A stretch of DNA of 64,000 bases from an uncultured Aquimarina sp. (GTDB lineage: Bacteria > Bacteroidota > Bacteroidia > Flavobacteriales > Flavobacteriaceae), in contig CANNFM010000015.1 of assembly GCA_947503835.1 (NCBI GenBank), positions 89,216-153,215 on the forward strand, read 5' to 3'. This document shows, piece after piece, positions 16,778 through 25,133 of the stretch; positions within the stretch are counted from its first letter, which is position 1; each line of letters begins with the position of its first letter. Under the pieces are notes generated by a model. That model was not told the origin of the DNA, ran no database searches, and was given only the letters and a program-made list of their open reading frames with translations. The position numbers and the translations under genes were made by a program.

Positions 16778-18089
16778 GAATGGTTAATTTGACTTGTTTT
16801 ATTCTTTTATTATCTAATGATTCAACCTTAAACAAGTATTTTCCTAATGTAATCATTTCTCCACGTTTTGGAAAACTTCCTGAAATCTCGAGCAAAAGAC
16901 CAGCTATGGTTTCTGCTTCTCCTTTGCTGTTTTCAAAAATATCATTGTTTTCGAGTTTTAAGACTTTATAAAAATCTTTTAAGGCTGTTCTTCCTTCGAA
17001 AACATAATTATTATCATCTAATTTTGAGAAAATCAGATCCTCATCATCAAATTCATCACTAATATCACCCACAATTTCTTCAATAATATCCTCTAGAGAA
17101 ATTAATCCGCTCGTACCTCCATATTCATCTACTACAATAGCTAAGTGATTCTTTTTATCTTTAAAATCGTTTAATAAATCATCTAGCTTTTTGTTCTCTG
17201 GCACAAAATAGGGCTCTCTAAGCAAACCTATCCAGTCAAAATCAGTTGTATTAACATAGGGTAAAAGATCTTTTACATACAAGATACCTGTTACCTTATC
17301 AATACTTTCTTCATAAACCGGAATTCGAGAATACCCGTTTGTTATAATTTCGGGAAGAATTTCTTTATACGATGCTTCACAATTGATTGCAAAGATATCA
17401 ATACGAGGTCTCATTACTTGTTTGGTGTCTGTATTTCCGAAAGACACAATACCTTCAAGTATTTTTTTTTCTTCTACAGTAGTATCCTTATCTGATGTTA
17501 ATTCTAATGCTTGTGATAATTGATCAACACTTAGATTAGATTTCTGTTTTCCTAATCGATTATGAATTCTTATCGTCACTCTTCTCATGGGCAAGCTAAT
17601 GGGTGTGATTATCCAATCCAATACACCTAGTGGCTTTGCCATAAACTTAGCAAATTTCACCCTGTTTCTACTTGCATATATTTTGGGCAAAATTTCTCCA
17701 AAAAGCAAGATTAAAAATGCTGCAACACCAACTTCTACAACAAATCTTACATTAATCCAACCTAACCAAACATAATCGAGACTTTTAAAATAGACTTCTC
17801 CTAGAGTATCAAAAAGTAAAACTATAGCAATATTGATGAAATTATTGGCCACTAATATTGTTGCTAGCAATTTTTTAGGATTACCAAGTAGTTTAGCAAC
17901 AATCCTAAGGTTTTTAGATGAATTTTCTTCATCCTTAAGATCCGTTGGCGTTAATGAAAATAAAGCTACCTCACTACCCGATATAAGTGCCGAAAAAATC
18001 AGCAATATGATTAGCAATACCAAGTTAATGGTTTGTGCAATATCAAATACTAATAATAAAATAAATAAAGGTTCGGGATCAGGGTCCAA
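16761..18089 (-). CDS. gldE: Gliding motility-associated protein GldE (CNNM/CorC family)
   Basis: A 442-residue membrane protein with an N-terminal DUF21/CNNM domain of three to four helices (about 20-160), a CBS pair (about 215-330, with VMRPRIDIFAI and LAIVVDEYGGTSGLISLEDI) and a C-terminal CorC_HlyC domain (about 350-435). The family is related to magnesium/cobalt efflux proteins. GldE is linked to gldD and can rescue gldB mutants in F. johnsoniae. It lies 24 bases after ssb, so mutY-ssb-gldE-gldD is a conserved flavobacterial neighbourhood. Confidence 0.94.
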   Translation of the reverse strand: MDPDPEPLFILLLVFDIAQTINLVLLIILLIFSALISGSEVALFSLTPTDLKDEENSSKNLRIVAKLLGNPKKLLATILVANNFINIAIVLLFDTLGEVYFKSLDYVWLGWINVRFVVEVGVAAFLILLFGEILPKIYASRNRVKFAKFMAKPLGVLDWIITPISLPMRRVTIRIHNRLGKQKSNLSVDQLSQALELTSDKDTTVEEKKILEGIVSFGNTDTKQVMRPRIDIFAINCEASYKEILPEIITNGYSRIPVYEESIDKVTGILYVKDLLPYVNTTDFDWIGLLREPYFVPENKKLDDLLNDFKDKKNHLAIVVDEYGGTSGLISLEDIIEEIVGDISDEFDDEDLIFSKLDDNNYVFEGRTALKDFYKVLKLENNDIFENSKGEAETIAGLLLEISGSFPKRGEMITLGKYLFKVESLDNKRIKQVKLTIHEKNI

Positions 18090-18113
18090 ATTGTATTGGT
18101 TTAGTTAAACATA

Positions 18114-18572
18114 TCAGAACGGAAGATCATCTTCTTCTGTGTCTGGTGATACCGGAGCCACCGGCTTTGGATCAGTTACCGGAGCACTTGCTTGCGGCTT
18201 GTTTTGAGTAACAGACTCAGAGGGCTGAGACTCATTTTTGGGCGTTAGAAAAGTAAAATCTGTACATTGGATCTCGGTACTGTACCGATCTTTACCTTGC
18301 TCATCTTGCCATTTTCTCGTTTTAAGACGGCCTTCAATATAAATTTTATCTCCTTTATTAAGATATTTTTCGCAAATTTCGGCTGCCTTATTTCTAACCA
18401 CAATATTATGCCACTCTGTAGTGGTTACTCTCTCATTCGTACTCTTATTAACGTAAGAATCATTGGTCGCCAGTGGAAATCTTCCAATGCACCCGCCACC
18501 TTCAAACCAATGCATCTTTACCTCATCACCCGTGTGCCCTATAAGCATTACTTTGTTTAGTGTTCCAGTCAT
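18114..18572 (-). CDS. ssb: Single-stranded DNA-binding protein
   Basis: A 152-residue SSB with an OB fold at 1-110 (MTGTLNKVMLIGHTGDEVKMH, then TTEWHNIVV and GDKIYIEGRL). A flexible Pro/Gln/Ser linker follows, ending in the acidic tip DDLPF that recruits replication and repair partners. Its location next to mutY and the tail fit a housekeeping chromosomal SSB. About 240 bases upstream to mutY hold no gene that I can see. Confidence 0.96.
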   Translation of the reverse strand: MTGTLNKVMLIGHTGDEVKMHWFEGGGCIGRFPLATNDSYVNKSTNERVTTTEWHNIVVRNKAAEICEKYLNKGDKIYIEGRLKTRKWQDEQGKDRYSTEIQCTDFTFLTPKNESQPSESVTQNKPQASAPVTDPKPVAPVSPDTEEDDLPF

Positions 18573-18810
18573 AATTAATTATAATTTAAAGTTGTAAAGA
18601 AATAATAAATCATAGAGAATAACGCTATCTCTTGTATCTTATTTCTTAACAACTTTGTTTATAGTAAATGTAATAAAAAAATGACAAAGATATTATTCTC
18701 AACCCACCCTTAACGCATGCTCTAAACAATTAAAACAGATATTAGATATCACTCTCTAACAGGATCACTTCTAACTTAGTAATTTCAGTTTAAATTTTGA
18801 AATCAGAGCC

Positions 18811-19863
18811 TTACTTAAAAAACTCATCTATAAAATTACCTAATAAGATAGGAACCGGATAATTATGCGCCTCTGTAAAATCAATAATTTTTTGAGGGCT
18901 TATAATTTTCGGAGGAACATCTACCTTCACAATATAAAACCTGGTATGTAAATGTTGATGAGATAACTTATGCACTATTGCCTCTTTTTTATAGGGCGTA
19001 ATCTCATACTCAGAACCATTTACCATTTCTTGAAAGACAGCATTAGAAACTATAGCATCGGTATCATTTTCTTCTCCTTCTATTAACGGAAACTCGTACA
19101 ACCCTTTCCATATCCCGCTACCCATTCGCTGTTGCAGTATGGTTTGGCTATTATCAATAGAATATACTATATAATTAAAATGTCTTATTTTAATTTTCAG
19201 CTTTTTGGTTTTTACCGGTAAAGATTCTATCCATCCATTTTTTAGGCTTTCACAACCATCATTAAGAGGACATACTATGCAATATGGATTCTTAGGCTTG
19301 CATTGCAACGCTCCGAACTCCATAATTGCCTGATTATAATCGGCAGGTTCTTCATGATCCATGAGTTCTATAGCTAATTCCTTAAATTCTCGTATTCCTT
19401 TCGTACTATTAATAGGAGTCTTAATTCCAAAATACCTTGATAATACACGATACACATTTCCATCTACCACAGGAACCGCTTCTTTATAACATATAGATGC
19501 TATTGCGCTTGCTGTATAATCACCAACTCCTTTCAATTTTAATAAATCTTTATACGTAGAAGGAAAAATTCCGTTTAGCTCATTGGCCACATACTTTGCT
19601 GTTGTATGTAAGTTCCTGGCCCTTGAATAATAGCCTAATCCTTGCCATAATTTTAAAACTTCATCTTCACTCGCATTAGCCAAATCAAAAACTGTAGGAA
19701 AAGTTTCTATAAACGCTAAATAATAGGGTAATCCTTGCGCTACTCTAGTCTGTTGAAGTATAATTTCACTTAGCCAAATGTGGTAAGGGTTTTTAGTTTC
19801 TCTCCATGGCATCGTTCTTTTGTTTTGTAAGTACCACGTAATGAGTTTTTTAGAAAATTTCAT
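18811..19863 (-). CDS. mutY: A/G-specific adenine glycosylase MutY
   Basis: A 350-residue base-excision repair enzyme that removes adenine opposite 8-oxoguanine. It begins with the family signature TMPWRETKNPYHIWLSEIILQQT (catalytic Glu within). The helix-hairpin-helix LKGVGDYTASAI follows, then the 4Fe-4S ligands in the exact spacing C-x6-C-x2-C-x5-C (CKPKNPYCIVCPLNDGC). The C-terminal NUDIX-like 8-oxoG recognition domain is present (GIWKGLYEFPLIEGE). A TAATTTTG element ends three bases before the ATG, suggesting a leaderless transcript. Confidence 0.96.
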   Translation of the reverse strand: MKFSKKLITWYLQNKRTMPWRETKNPYHIWLSEIILQQTRVAQGLPYYLAFIETFPTVFDLANASEDEVLKLWQGLGYYSRARNLHTTAKYVANELNGIFPSTYKDLLKLKGVGDYTASAIASICYKEAVPVVDGNVYRVLSRYFGIKTPINSTKGIREFKELAIELMDHEEPADYNQAIMEFGALQCKPKNPYCIVCPLNDGCESLKNGWIESLPVKTKKLKIKIRHFNYIVYSIDNSQTILQQRMGSGIWKGLYEFPLIEGEENDTDAIVSNAVFQEMVNGSEYEITPYKKEAIVHKLSHQHLHTRFYIVKVDVPPKIISPQKIIDFTEAHNYPVPILLGNFIDEFFK

Positions 19864-19922
19864 AACAAAATTATAAGTTTTGTAAAATTAAATGTTTAAA
19901 GATGATAATTTCATCTTAAGTA

Positions 19923-19954
19923 TTGATTTTTTGGATTTTAAATTCTTATATTTG
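19923..19954 (+). promoter_or_regulatory. Promoter of the HU gene
   Basis: TTG (19923-19925), a 21-base spacer and TATATTTG (19947-19954) match the Bacteroidota consensus. The leader is about 35 bases. Confidence 0.75.
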
Positions 19955-19993
19955 CCCCCTTGAAAATTTAAAAACCCCTAAATAGGAATTATA

Positions 19994-20284
19994 ATGACTA
20001 AAGCAGATATTGTAGCAAGAATTTCAGAAAAGCTAGGAATTGAAAAAGGAGATGTTCAGGCAACTGTTGAAACATTTATGGAAGAAGTAAAAAACTCTCT
20101 AGAGAGTGGAGATAATGTATACCTTAGAGGATTCGGTAGCTTCATCATCAAAACTAGAGCAGAGAAAACTGGACGTAATATTTCTAAAAATACTACGATA
20201 AAGATCCCTGCACATAATATACCGGCATTTAAGCCTGCAAAAATATTTGTAGAAGGTGTAAAAACTAATGTAGAAGTAAAATAA
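19994..20284 (+). CDS. HU/IHF-family DNA-binding protein
   Basis: A 96-residue histone-like protein that bends DNA. The N-terminal dimerisation helices (MTKADIVARISEKLGIEKGD) and the beta-arm region (GFGSFIIKTRAEKTGRNISKNTTIKIPAHNIPAFKPA) are complete. The PAHNIPAFKPAK segment includes the conserved intercalating proline. It is followed after 29 bases by the 29-residue basic protein and a shared terminator, so the two are probably cotranscribed. I cannot say whether it is closer to HU or IHF. Confidence 0.94.
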   Translation: MTKADIVARISEKLGIEKGDVQATVETFMEEVKNSLESGDNVYLRGFGSFIIKTRAEKTGRNISKNTTIKIPAHNIPAFKPAKIFVEGVKTNVEVK

Positions 20285-20313
20285 TATAATAACAATAAAT
20301 AAATAATTACACT

Positions 20314-20403
20314 ATGCCAAGTGGTAAAAAACGTAAAAGACACAAGGTAGCTACGCACAAGCGTAAAAAGAGAAGAAGAGCCAATCGCCACAAGAAAAAG
20401 TAG
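20314..20403 (+). CDS. 29-residue, very basic conserved-type protein (possible ribosomal protein)
   Basis: A complete small frame reads MPSGKKRKRHKVATHKRKKR and continues with RRANRHKKK to the stop, so about two thirds of residues are Lys, Arg or His. It has a proper ATG, starts 29 bases after HU, and its stop codon lies in the first arm of a perfect terminator. The composition is that of a ribosome-bound peptide like bS22 or bTHX. A Bacteroidota-specific ribosomal protein (bL38) has been reported from the F. johnsoniae ribosome, but I cannot confirm that this is the same protein. The gene is easily missed because of its size. Confidence 0.8.
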   Translation: MPSGKKRKRHKVATHKRKKRRRANRHKKK

Positions 20404-20422
20404 TTTTCTAACTACTTTTTTT
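20395..20422 (+). terminator. Terminator overlapping the end of the small basic protein gene
   Basis: Perfect 11-bp stem AAAAAGTAGTT / AACTACTTTTT with a TTCT loop and extra T. The stop codon of the 29-residue gene is inside the first arm. Confidence 0.85.
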
Positions 20423-20576
20423 GTTTAAAAAGTTAAGTTCTTTGAAATCGAAATTTAGCCTAATATACTACCTATATAGTGGCTTTATTTCAATGGAATT
20501 ACATAAATTCCTGTGAAAAATTTGTATAATCCATCTGTCTCGATAAGTTTTCGAGGTGGATAAAAATCTTATCAGA

Positions 20577-22115
20577 GTGAACAAAGAATTGATCATTAGA
20601 TCTGGTTCCTCTACAGATTTTGCCTTATTAAAAGATGGAAAACTAATTGAATTACATAAGGAAGAAGATGATAGTAATTTTTCGGTAGGTGATATTTTTA
20701 TCGCCAAAATCAGAAAATCTGTCCCAGGTTTAAACGCCGCATTTGTTAATGTAGGATATGAAAAAGATGCATTTTTGCATTATCATGACCTTGGTCCTCA
20801 AGTATCTTCTTTACTTAAATTCATTAAACGTGTAAGCACAGGTAAATTAAAAAATTATTCTCTTAAGGATTTTCCTTTAGAGGACGATATTGATAAACAC
20901 GGTACAATTACCAATGTGTTAAAATCAAATCAATCACTACTTGTACAGATAGTGAAGGAACCCATATCTACCAAAGGCCCTCGAATTAGCTCTGAGCTGT
21001 CGATCGCTGGAAGATATATTGTTTTAGTCCCTTTTTCAAATCGAATCTCTATTTCTCAAAAAATAGAATCTTCAGAAGAAAAGGAACGTTTAAAAAGACT
21101 TGTAAAAAGTATAAAACCTAAAGGTTTCGGAATTATCGTACGTACGGTAGCAGAAGGCAAAAAAGTAGCAGAACTAGACAAAGATTTGCAAAATCTAATC
21201 GGAAGATGGCAAAGCATGTGCAAAAAATTGTACAAAGCACATCATCCGTCAAAAGTATTAGGCGAAATGAATAGAGCATCTTCTATACTAAGAGATGTTT
21301 TTAATGACTCCTTTACTTCTATCGTCGTTGATGACGAAGATTTGTGCAACAGAATTAAAGAGTATCTGCAAGAAATTGCACCCAAAAAAGAATCAATTGT
21401 AAAACTTCATGACCCTAAAGTACCTATTTTTGAAAAACATGGTATTGAACGGCAAATCAAAACAAGTTTTGGCAAGACGGTATCAATGAGTAAGGGCGCT
21501 TATTTAGTTATCGAGCATACAGAAGCTATGCACGTAATTGATGTAAATAGCGGTAACCGATCTAACAAAGCCAAAAACCAGGAAGATACTGCACTCGAAG
21601 TAAATTTAATCAGTGCAGCTGAAGTAGCACGCCAACTACGTCTAAGAGATATGGGTGGTATTATCGTGGTCGATTTTATAGACATGAATAATGCCGATAA
21701 CCGTAGAACACTCTTCAATCATTTAAGAGAAGAGATGAAAGACGATAGAGCGAAACATAAAATTTTACCGCCAAGTAAATTTGGCTTGATTCAAATCACG
21801 CGACAGCGTGTACGACCAGAAATGAATATCAAAACCAGTGAGGAAAATCCGAACGGAATAAATGGCGAGGTTGAGGCGCCTATAGTTTTGGTAGAAAAAA
21901 TGAAAGTCGAATTAGAAAAATTAATTAAAAAAGACCATAAAAAGATCATGCTAAGTGCGCATCCTTTTATTGCAGCTTTTTTAACAAAAGGATTTCCATC
22001 CACCCGATCGAAATGGTTTTTTGACCACAAAAGATGGGTTAAGATTGTACCTAGAGACGCTTACACGTATTTAGAATATCATTTTCACGATAAAAATGGT
22101 GAAATGATAAAGTAA
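20577..22115 (+). CDS. rng: Ribonuclease E/G family protein (RNase G type)
   Basis: An approximately 512-residue endoribonuclease for rRNA maturation and mRNA turnover. It has an S1 domain inserted near the N-terminus (GDIFIAKIRKSVPGLNAAFVNVG) and the catalytic magnesium-binding motifs VIDVNSGN and GGIIVVDFIDM. The long C-terminal degradosome scaffold of RNase E is absent, so it is the RNase G form. I prefer the GTG at 20577 (reading VNKELIIRS, as homologues begin MNKELIIRS). An in-frame GTG at 20556 would add seven residues. It follows the HU/basic protein unit after a terminator. Confidence 0.93.
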   Translation: MNKELIIRSGSSTDFALLKDGKLIELHKEEDDSNFSVGDIFIAKIRKSVPGLNAAFVNVGYEKDAFLHYHDLGPQVSSLLKFIKRVSTGKLKNYSLKDFPLEDDIDKHGTITNVLKSNQSLLVQIVKEPISTKGPRISSELSIAGRYIVLVPFSNRISISQKIESSEEKERLKRLVKSIKPKGFGIIVRTVAEGKKVAELDKDLQNLIGRWQSMCKKLYKAHHPSKVLGEMNRASSILRDVFNDSFTSIVVDDEDLCNRIKEYLQEIAPKKESIVKLHDPKVPIFEKHGIERQIKTSFGKTVSMSKGAYLVIEHTEAMHVIDVNSGNRSNKAKNQEDTALEVNLISAAEVARQLRLRDMGGIIVVDFIDMNNADNRRTLFNHLREEMKDDRAKHKILPPSKFGLIQITRQRVRPEMNIKTSEENPNGINGEVEAPIVLVEKMKVELEKLIKKDHKKIMLSAHPFIAAFLTKGFPSTRSKWFFDHKRWVKIVPRDAYTYLEYHFHDKNGEMIK

Positions 22116-22118
22116 ATA

Positions 22119-22151
22119 AAAACCCGGTTCTTAACAGAACTGGGTTTTTTT
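22119..22151 (+). terminator. Rho-independent terminator of rng
   Basis: Stem AAACCCGGTTC / GAACTGGGTTT (one G-U pair), then seven T. Confidence 0.88.
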
Positions 22152-22199
22152 GTTTTATGCACTTCCTCTTCAAATCCTATTCTACAAAAATTGTCAAAA

Positions 22200-22425
22200 T
22201 AATATTCCCAGTCTCAAAAAATGAAACTGGCATGTGGTATCCTTGCACTATAAATGATCAATTCATTTATAATTGTAGTTAGTCATTAGCTTAGCAAAAG
22301 GAACAATATTTAATAACAAGCCTAGGGGTAGGCAAAATCAAAATTGGGCCCCGATGCAATAATGACAACCATTAATTTAGTTAGTTGAGTTTGTAGATTC
22401 CTCTGCCTTTCGGGTAGAGGAATTT
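22200..22425 (+). ncRNA. Candidate structured RNA between rng and recX
   Basis: The 362 bases between the rng terminator and recX hold no credible frame but contain several hairpins in a row. They are CCAGT/ACTGG (near 22209-22230), a perfect 8-bp ATAAATGA/TCATTTAT with 5-base loop (22250-22270), GCCTA/TAGGC with a GGGG loop (22320-22333), and a terminator-like ATTCCTCT/AGAGGAAT stem extended by GCC/GGT (22397-22423) followed by TT. This layout suggests a small RNA of about 200 nt on the plus strand. I cannot match it to a named family. Confidence 0.35.
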
Positions 22426-22500
22426 AACAACATGCCAAAACATTATAAAACAGCACTAAAATTGATATTCGTAGAGCACTACACTAACAAAAAAGGTTTT

Positions 22501-22508
22501 TATCTTTG
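22501..22508 (+). promoter_or_regulatory. -7 promoter element of recX
   Basis: TATCTTTG ends five bases before the recX ATG, implying a leaderless or nearly leaderless mRNA. There is no clear -33 TTG at the normal distance. Confidence 0.5.
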
Positions 22509-22513
22509 CTCTA

Positions 22514-22996
22514 ATGTATAAATCGCCTCAACAATCTATAACTCTTACAGAAGCCATCAAAAAAATGGAGCGCTACTGTGCTTATCAAGAAAGATGTCAT
22601 AAGGATATAGAAGACAAGCTTTATACTATGAAGTTGATCCCTGAGGCCAAAGAGAAAATCATCTTACACCTCTTAGAATATAATTTTCTTAATGAAGAGC
22701 GATTTGCAAAAAGTTATGCCCGTGGAAAATTTAATATCAAAAAATGGGGGAAACAACGAATCATAAGAGAACTAAAATATAGAGGAATCTCTAAGTACAA
22801 TTTAAAAACGGCATTAAAAGAAATCTCAGAAAAAGAGTACCTAGAGACCTTTCATAAACTTGCAGAGAAGAAACACGATTCTATCAAAGAAATAGACAAG
22901 AACAAAAAGCGAAAAAAACTAGCAGACTATCTCTTATACAGAGGCTGGGAAACTAACTTAGTTTATGAAAAAGTAAATGAGCTTATTTCTTTTTAA
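22514..22996 (+). CDS. recX: Regulatory protein RecX
   Basis: A 160-residue, basic, all-helical protein of the RecX family, which caps RecA filaments and limits recombination. The repeated three-helix units are visible: LLEYNFLNEERFAKSYARGKFN, KKWGKQRIIRELKYRGISK and LADYLLYRGWETNLVYEKV. RecA is not encoded nearby. Its stop overlaps the 3' end of the convergent cupin-type gene by four bases. Confidence 0.93.
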   Translation: MYKSPQQSITLTEAIKKMERYCAYQERCHKDIEDKLYTMKLIPEAKEKIILHLLEYNFLNEERFAKSYARGKFNIKKWGKQRIIRELKYRGISKYNLKTALKEISEKEYLETFHKLAEKKHDSIKEIDKNKKRKKLADYLLYRGWETNLVYEKVNELISF

Positions 22997-23862
22997 GTAA
23001 ACCCATTTATCTTATTGGTTCTAGAAATCGCTTTAGCATTTCTGTACTCCATCCATTTTTGCCCTCCTACTTTGCGCATAAGATTATCCAAATATCGCAT
23101 TATAAACACATTATAAGTCGCCTCGGTGAAATTACTTCTCTTTCTAGCCACAGAACGTATACTCATAGAGAAGCCAGGTGTTAAATAGGTCATCTGGTGC
23201 CAATACCCTTCAGGCATATACAATGTTTCTCCATGCTTTAAATTTGCGATATATCCTTTAGCCTTTTTTAATGCTGGCCATTTTTCAAAATCAGGATTTG
23301 TATAATCTATTTCCTCATGAGAAATTAATGTATGCGGTACTTTATACAGGTATTTTGTCTCAGAAGGAGGAAACAAAATACATTGTTTTTCTCCTTGAAA
23401 GTGAAAATGAAGAATATTAGCCAAATCGATATCATAATGCATATATACTTTAGCACCAATCCCTCCAAAAAACAAAAAAGGAAATCTCTTCATGAATTTT
23501 AGTCCTACATCTGGATAACTAAAATCAGCCTGAAGTTCGGGCACTTCTTTAAGTAAATTATACAAGAAAATACGGTAATTGGTAGGTTTATTATTAAGTA
23601 AGTTTATGTACTCACTCATTCTCATGCTGGTATGAGCTTCATTAAACTTGCGTGATGATGAAAAGCGCCTATCGTCGTATAGAGGCACGGTTTTATCTCC
23701 TGCAAGCTTATTAATATAACACAAATTCCATTTATCATAAGCTGGCCAGCCTTCTATCAAGTGCTCAATTATGACTGGTTTTTGCGATGCAACGTATTTC
23801 CTCAGAAATTCTTCCTTGGTAATAGTTTCTACTCTTTGTATTTGCTCTAAATTTAATTCCAT
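22993..23862 (-). CDS. Cupin-like (JmjC/Cupin_8) oxygenase
   Basis: A 289-residue protein with a JmjC-type double-stranded beta-helix. The iron ligands are His142 and Asp144 (MHYDID) and His222 (GYWHQM), forming the 2-His-1-carboxylate triad. FQGEKQCILFPPSE and MPEGYWHQMTYL are typical of the Cupin_8 family of 2-oxoglutarate-dependent hydroxylases. Bacterial members hydroxylate ribosomal or other proteins, but the substrate here is unknown. It ends against recX and is divergent from nothing close; bioB lies 57 bases upstream on the same strand. Confidence 0.88.
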   Translation of the reverse strand: MELNLEQIQRVETITKEEFLRKYVASQKPVIIEHLIEGWPAYDKWNLCYINKLAGDKTVPLYDDRRFSSSRKFNEAHTSMRMSEYINLLNNKPTNYRIFLYNLLKEVPELQADFSYPDVGLKFMKRFPFLFFGGIGAKVYMHYDIDLANILHFHFQGEKQCILFPPSETKYLYKVPHTLISHEEIDYTNPDFEKWPALKKAKGYIANLKHGETLYMPEGYWHQMTYLTPGFSMSIRSVARKRSNFTEATYNVFIMRYLDNLMRKVGGQKWMEYRNAKAISRTNKINGFT

Positions 23863-23919
23863 AGATCATGAAAATAATTTTAAAACCTTATGTTATCAAA
23901 AATGTCAATCGTTATGCTC

Positions 23920-25023
23920 TTATTTATCGGCAATAATTCCTTTAGCTTTTTGCTTCGCACTTTCATTTCTTTCAATCGTATGGTCAGGCCTTGACCATTT
24001 TGGTTTTTCTCCAAGAGGTTCGAATTTTGAATCTTTAGCTTCAATAGTATCTGGTTGTGCCTTTTTAACGAATGGTTTTTGTGGCTGAAGACCTAACATC
24101 TTGAACATCTCCATATCTTCACTTACATCTGGATTAGGAGTGGTGAGTAGTTTATCTCCGGCAAAAATAGAATTTGCACCAGCAAAGAAACACATTGCTT
24201 GTCCTTCTCTACTCATTTCTGTTCTCCCAGCAGATAAACGTACTTGAGTTTTTGGCATAATGATTCTGGTGGTAGCCACCATTCTGATCATATCCCAGAT
24301 AGATACTGGTTTTTCCTCTTCCATGGGTGTACCTTCTACTGCAACTAATGCATTTATAGGTACAGATTCTGGCTGTGGGTTTAATTTTGATAGCGCTACT
24401 AACATTCCAGCACGATCTTCAACGTTTTCTCCCATACCGATAATACCACCACTACAAACTGTTACATTGGTTTTACGAACATTATCGATAGTTTGTAAAC
24501 GATCTTCATATCCACGGGTAGAGATTACTTCTTTATAATATTCTTCTGAGGTATCTAAATTATGATTATAGGCATATAACCCAGCTTCAGCAAGACGTTG
24601 CGCTTGATTTTCTGTGATCATCCCAAGCGTACAACATACTTCCATATCTAATTTATTGATGGTACGCACCATCTCTAAAACATTGTCAAATTCCTGTCCA
24701 TCTTTAACATTACGCCATGCCGCTCCCATGCATACTCTTGAACTTCCTGAAGCTTTAGCGCGTAGTGCCTGAGCTTTTACTTGCTGCACACTCATTAGAT
24801 CATTTCCTTCGATATCTGTATGATATCGGGCAGCTTGAGGGCAGTATCCGCAGTCCTCTGGGCATCCTCCAGTCTTTATTGATAGCAGGGTAGATACTTG
24901 TACTGTATTAGGGTCATGATACTCTCTATGAATGGTCGCTGCTTCATAAAGCAAATCCATTAAAGGTTTATTATAGATATCTAAAATCTCTTGCTTTGTC
25001 CAATCGTGTCTAATAACGCTCAT
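23920..25023 (-). CDS. bioB: Biotin synthase
   Basis: A radical SAM enzyme that inserts sulfur into dethiobiotin, about 367 residues. I chose the ATG at 25023 (MSVIRHDWTKQEILDIY); upstream in-frame ATGs give a non-conserved leader. The radical SAM cluster Cys54, Cys58 and Cys61 is in GGCPEDCGYC. YNHNLDTSEEYY and MSREGQAMCFFAGANSIF are conserved, and the second-cluster arginine is in QVRLSAGR. A charged C-terminal tail of about 45 residues exceeds the core fold, as in other flavobacterial BioB. It is followed by the cupin gene and preceded by a ketosynthase gene. Confidence 0.97.
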   Translation of the reverse strand: MSVIRHDWTKQEILDIYNKPLMDLLYEAATIHREYHDPNTVQVSTLLSIKTGGCPEDCGYCPQAARYHTDIEGNDLMSVQQVKAQALRAKASGSSRVCMGAAWRNVKDGQEFDNVLEMVRTINKLDMEVCCTLGMITENQAQRLAEAGLYAYNHNLDTSEEYYKEVISTRGYEDRLQTIDNVRKTNVTVCSGGIIGMGENVEDRAGMLVALSKLNPQPESVPINALVAVEGTPMEEEKPVSIWDMIRMVATTRIIMPKTQVRLSAGRTEMSREGQAMCFFAGANSIFAGDKLLTTPNPDVSEDMEMFKMLGLQPQKPFVKKAQPDTIEAKDSKFEPLGEKPKWSRPDHTIERNESAKQKAKGIIADK

Positions 25024-25133
25024 AAAATAAGGTATGTGAATCATCAAAAGTAATTGTTTCCTTTTAAAAAACACAAATTACAAAGATCAAATTCACCTAT
25101 TTTTAGTTACAATTTATACTTAATAATGTTAAT

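Noticed and set aside
17833..18108. Plus-strand frame of 91 residues
   Set aside because: Antisense of the gldE transmembrane region.
20056..20391. Minus-strand frame of 111 residues over HU and the small basic gene
   Set aside because: Shadow of HU and of the Lys/Arg-rich gene; no promoter or conserved features.
23771..24088. Plus-strand frame of 105 residues
   Set aside because: Covers the opposite strand of the cupin and bioB ends; no support.
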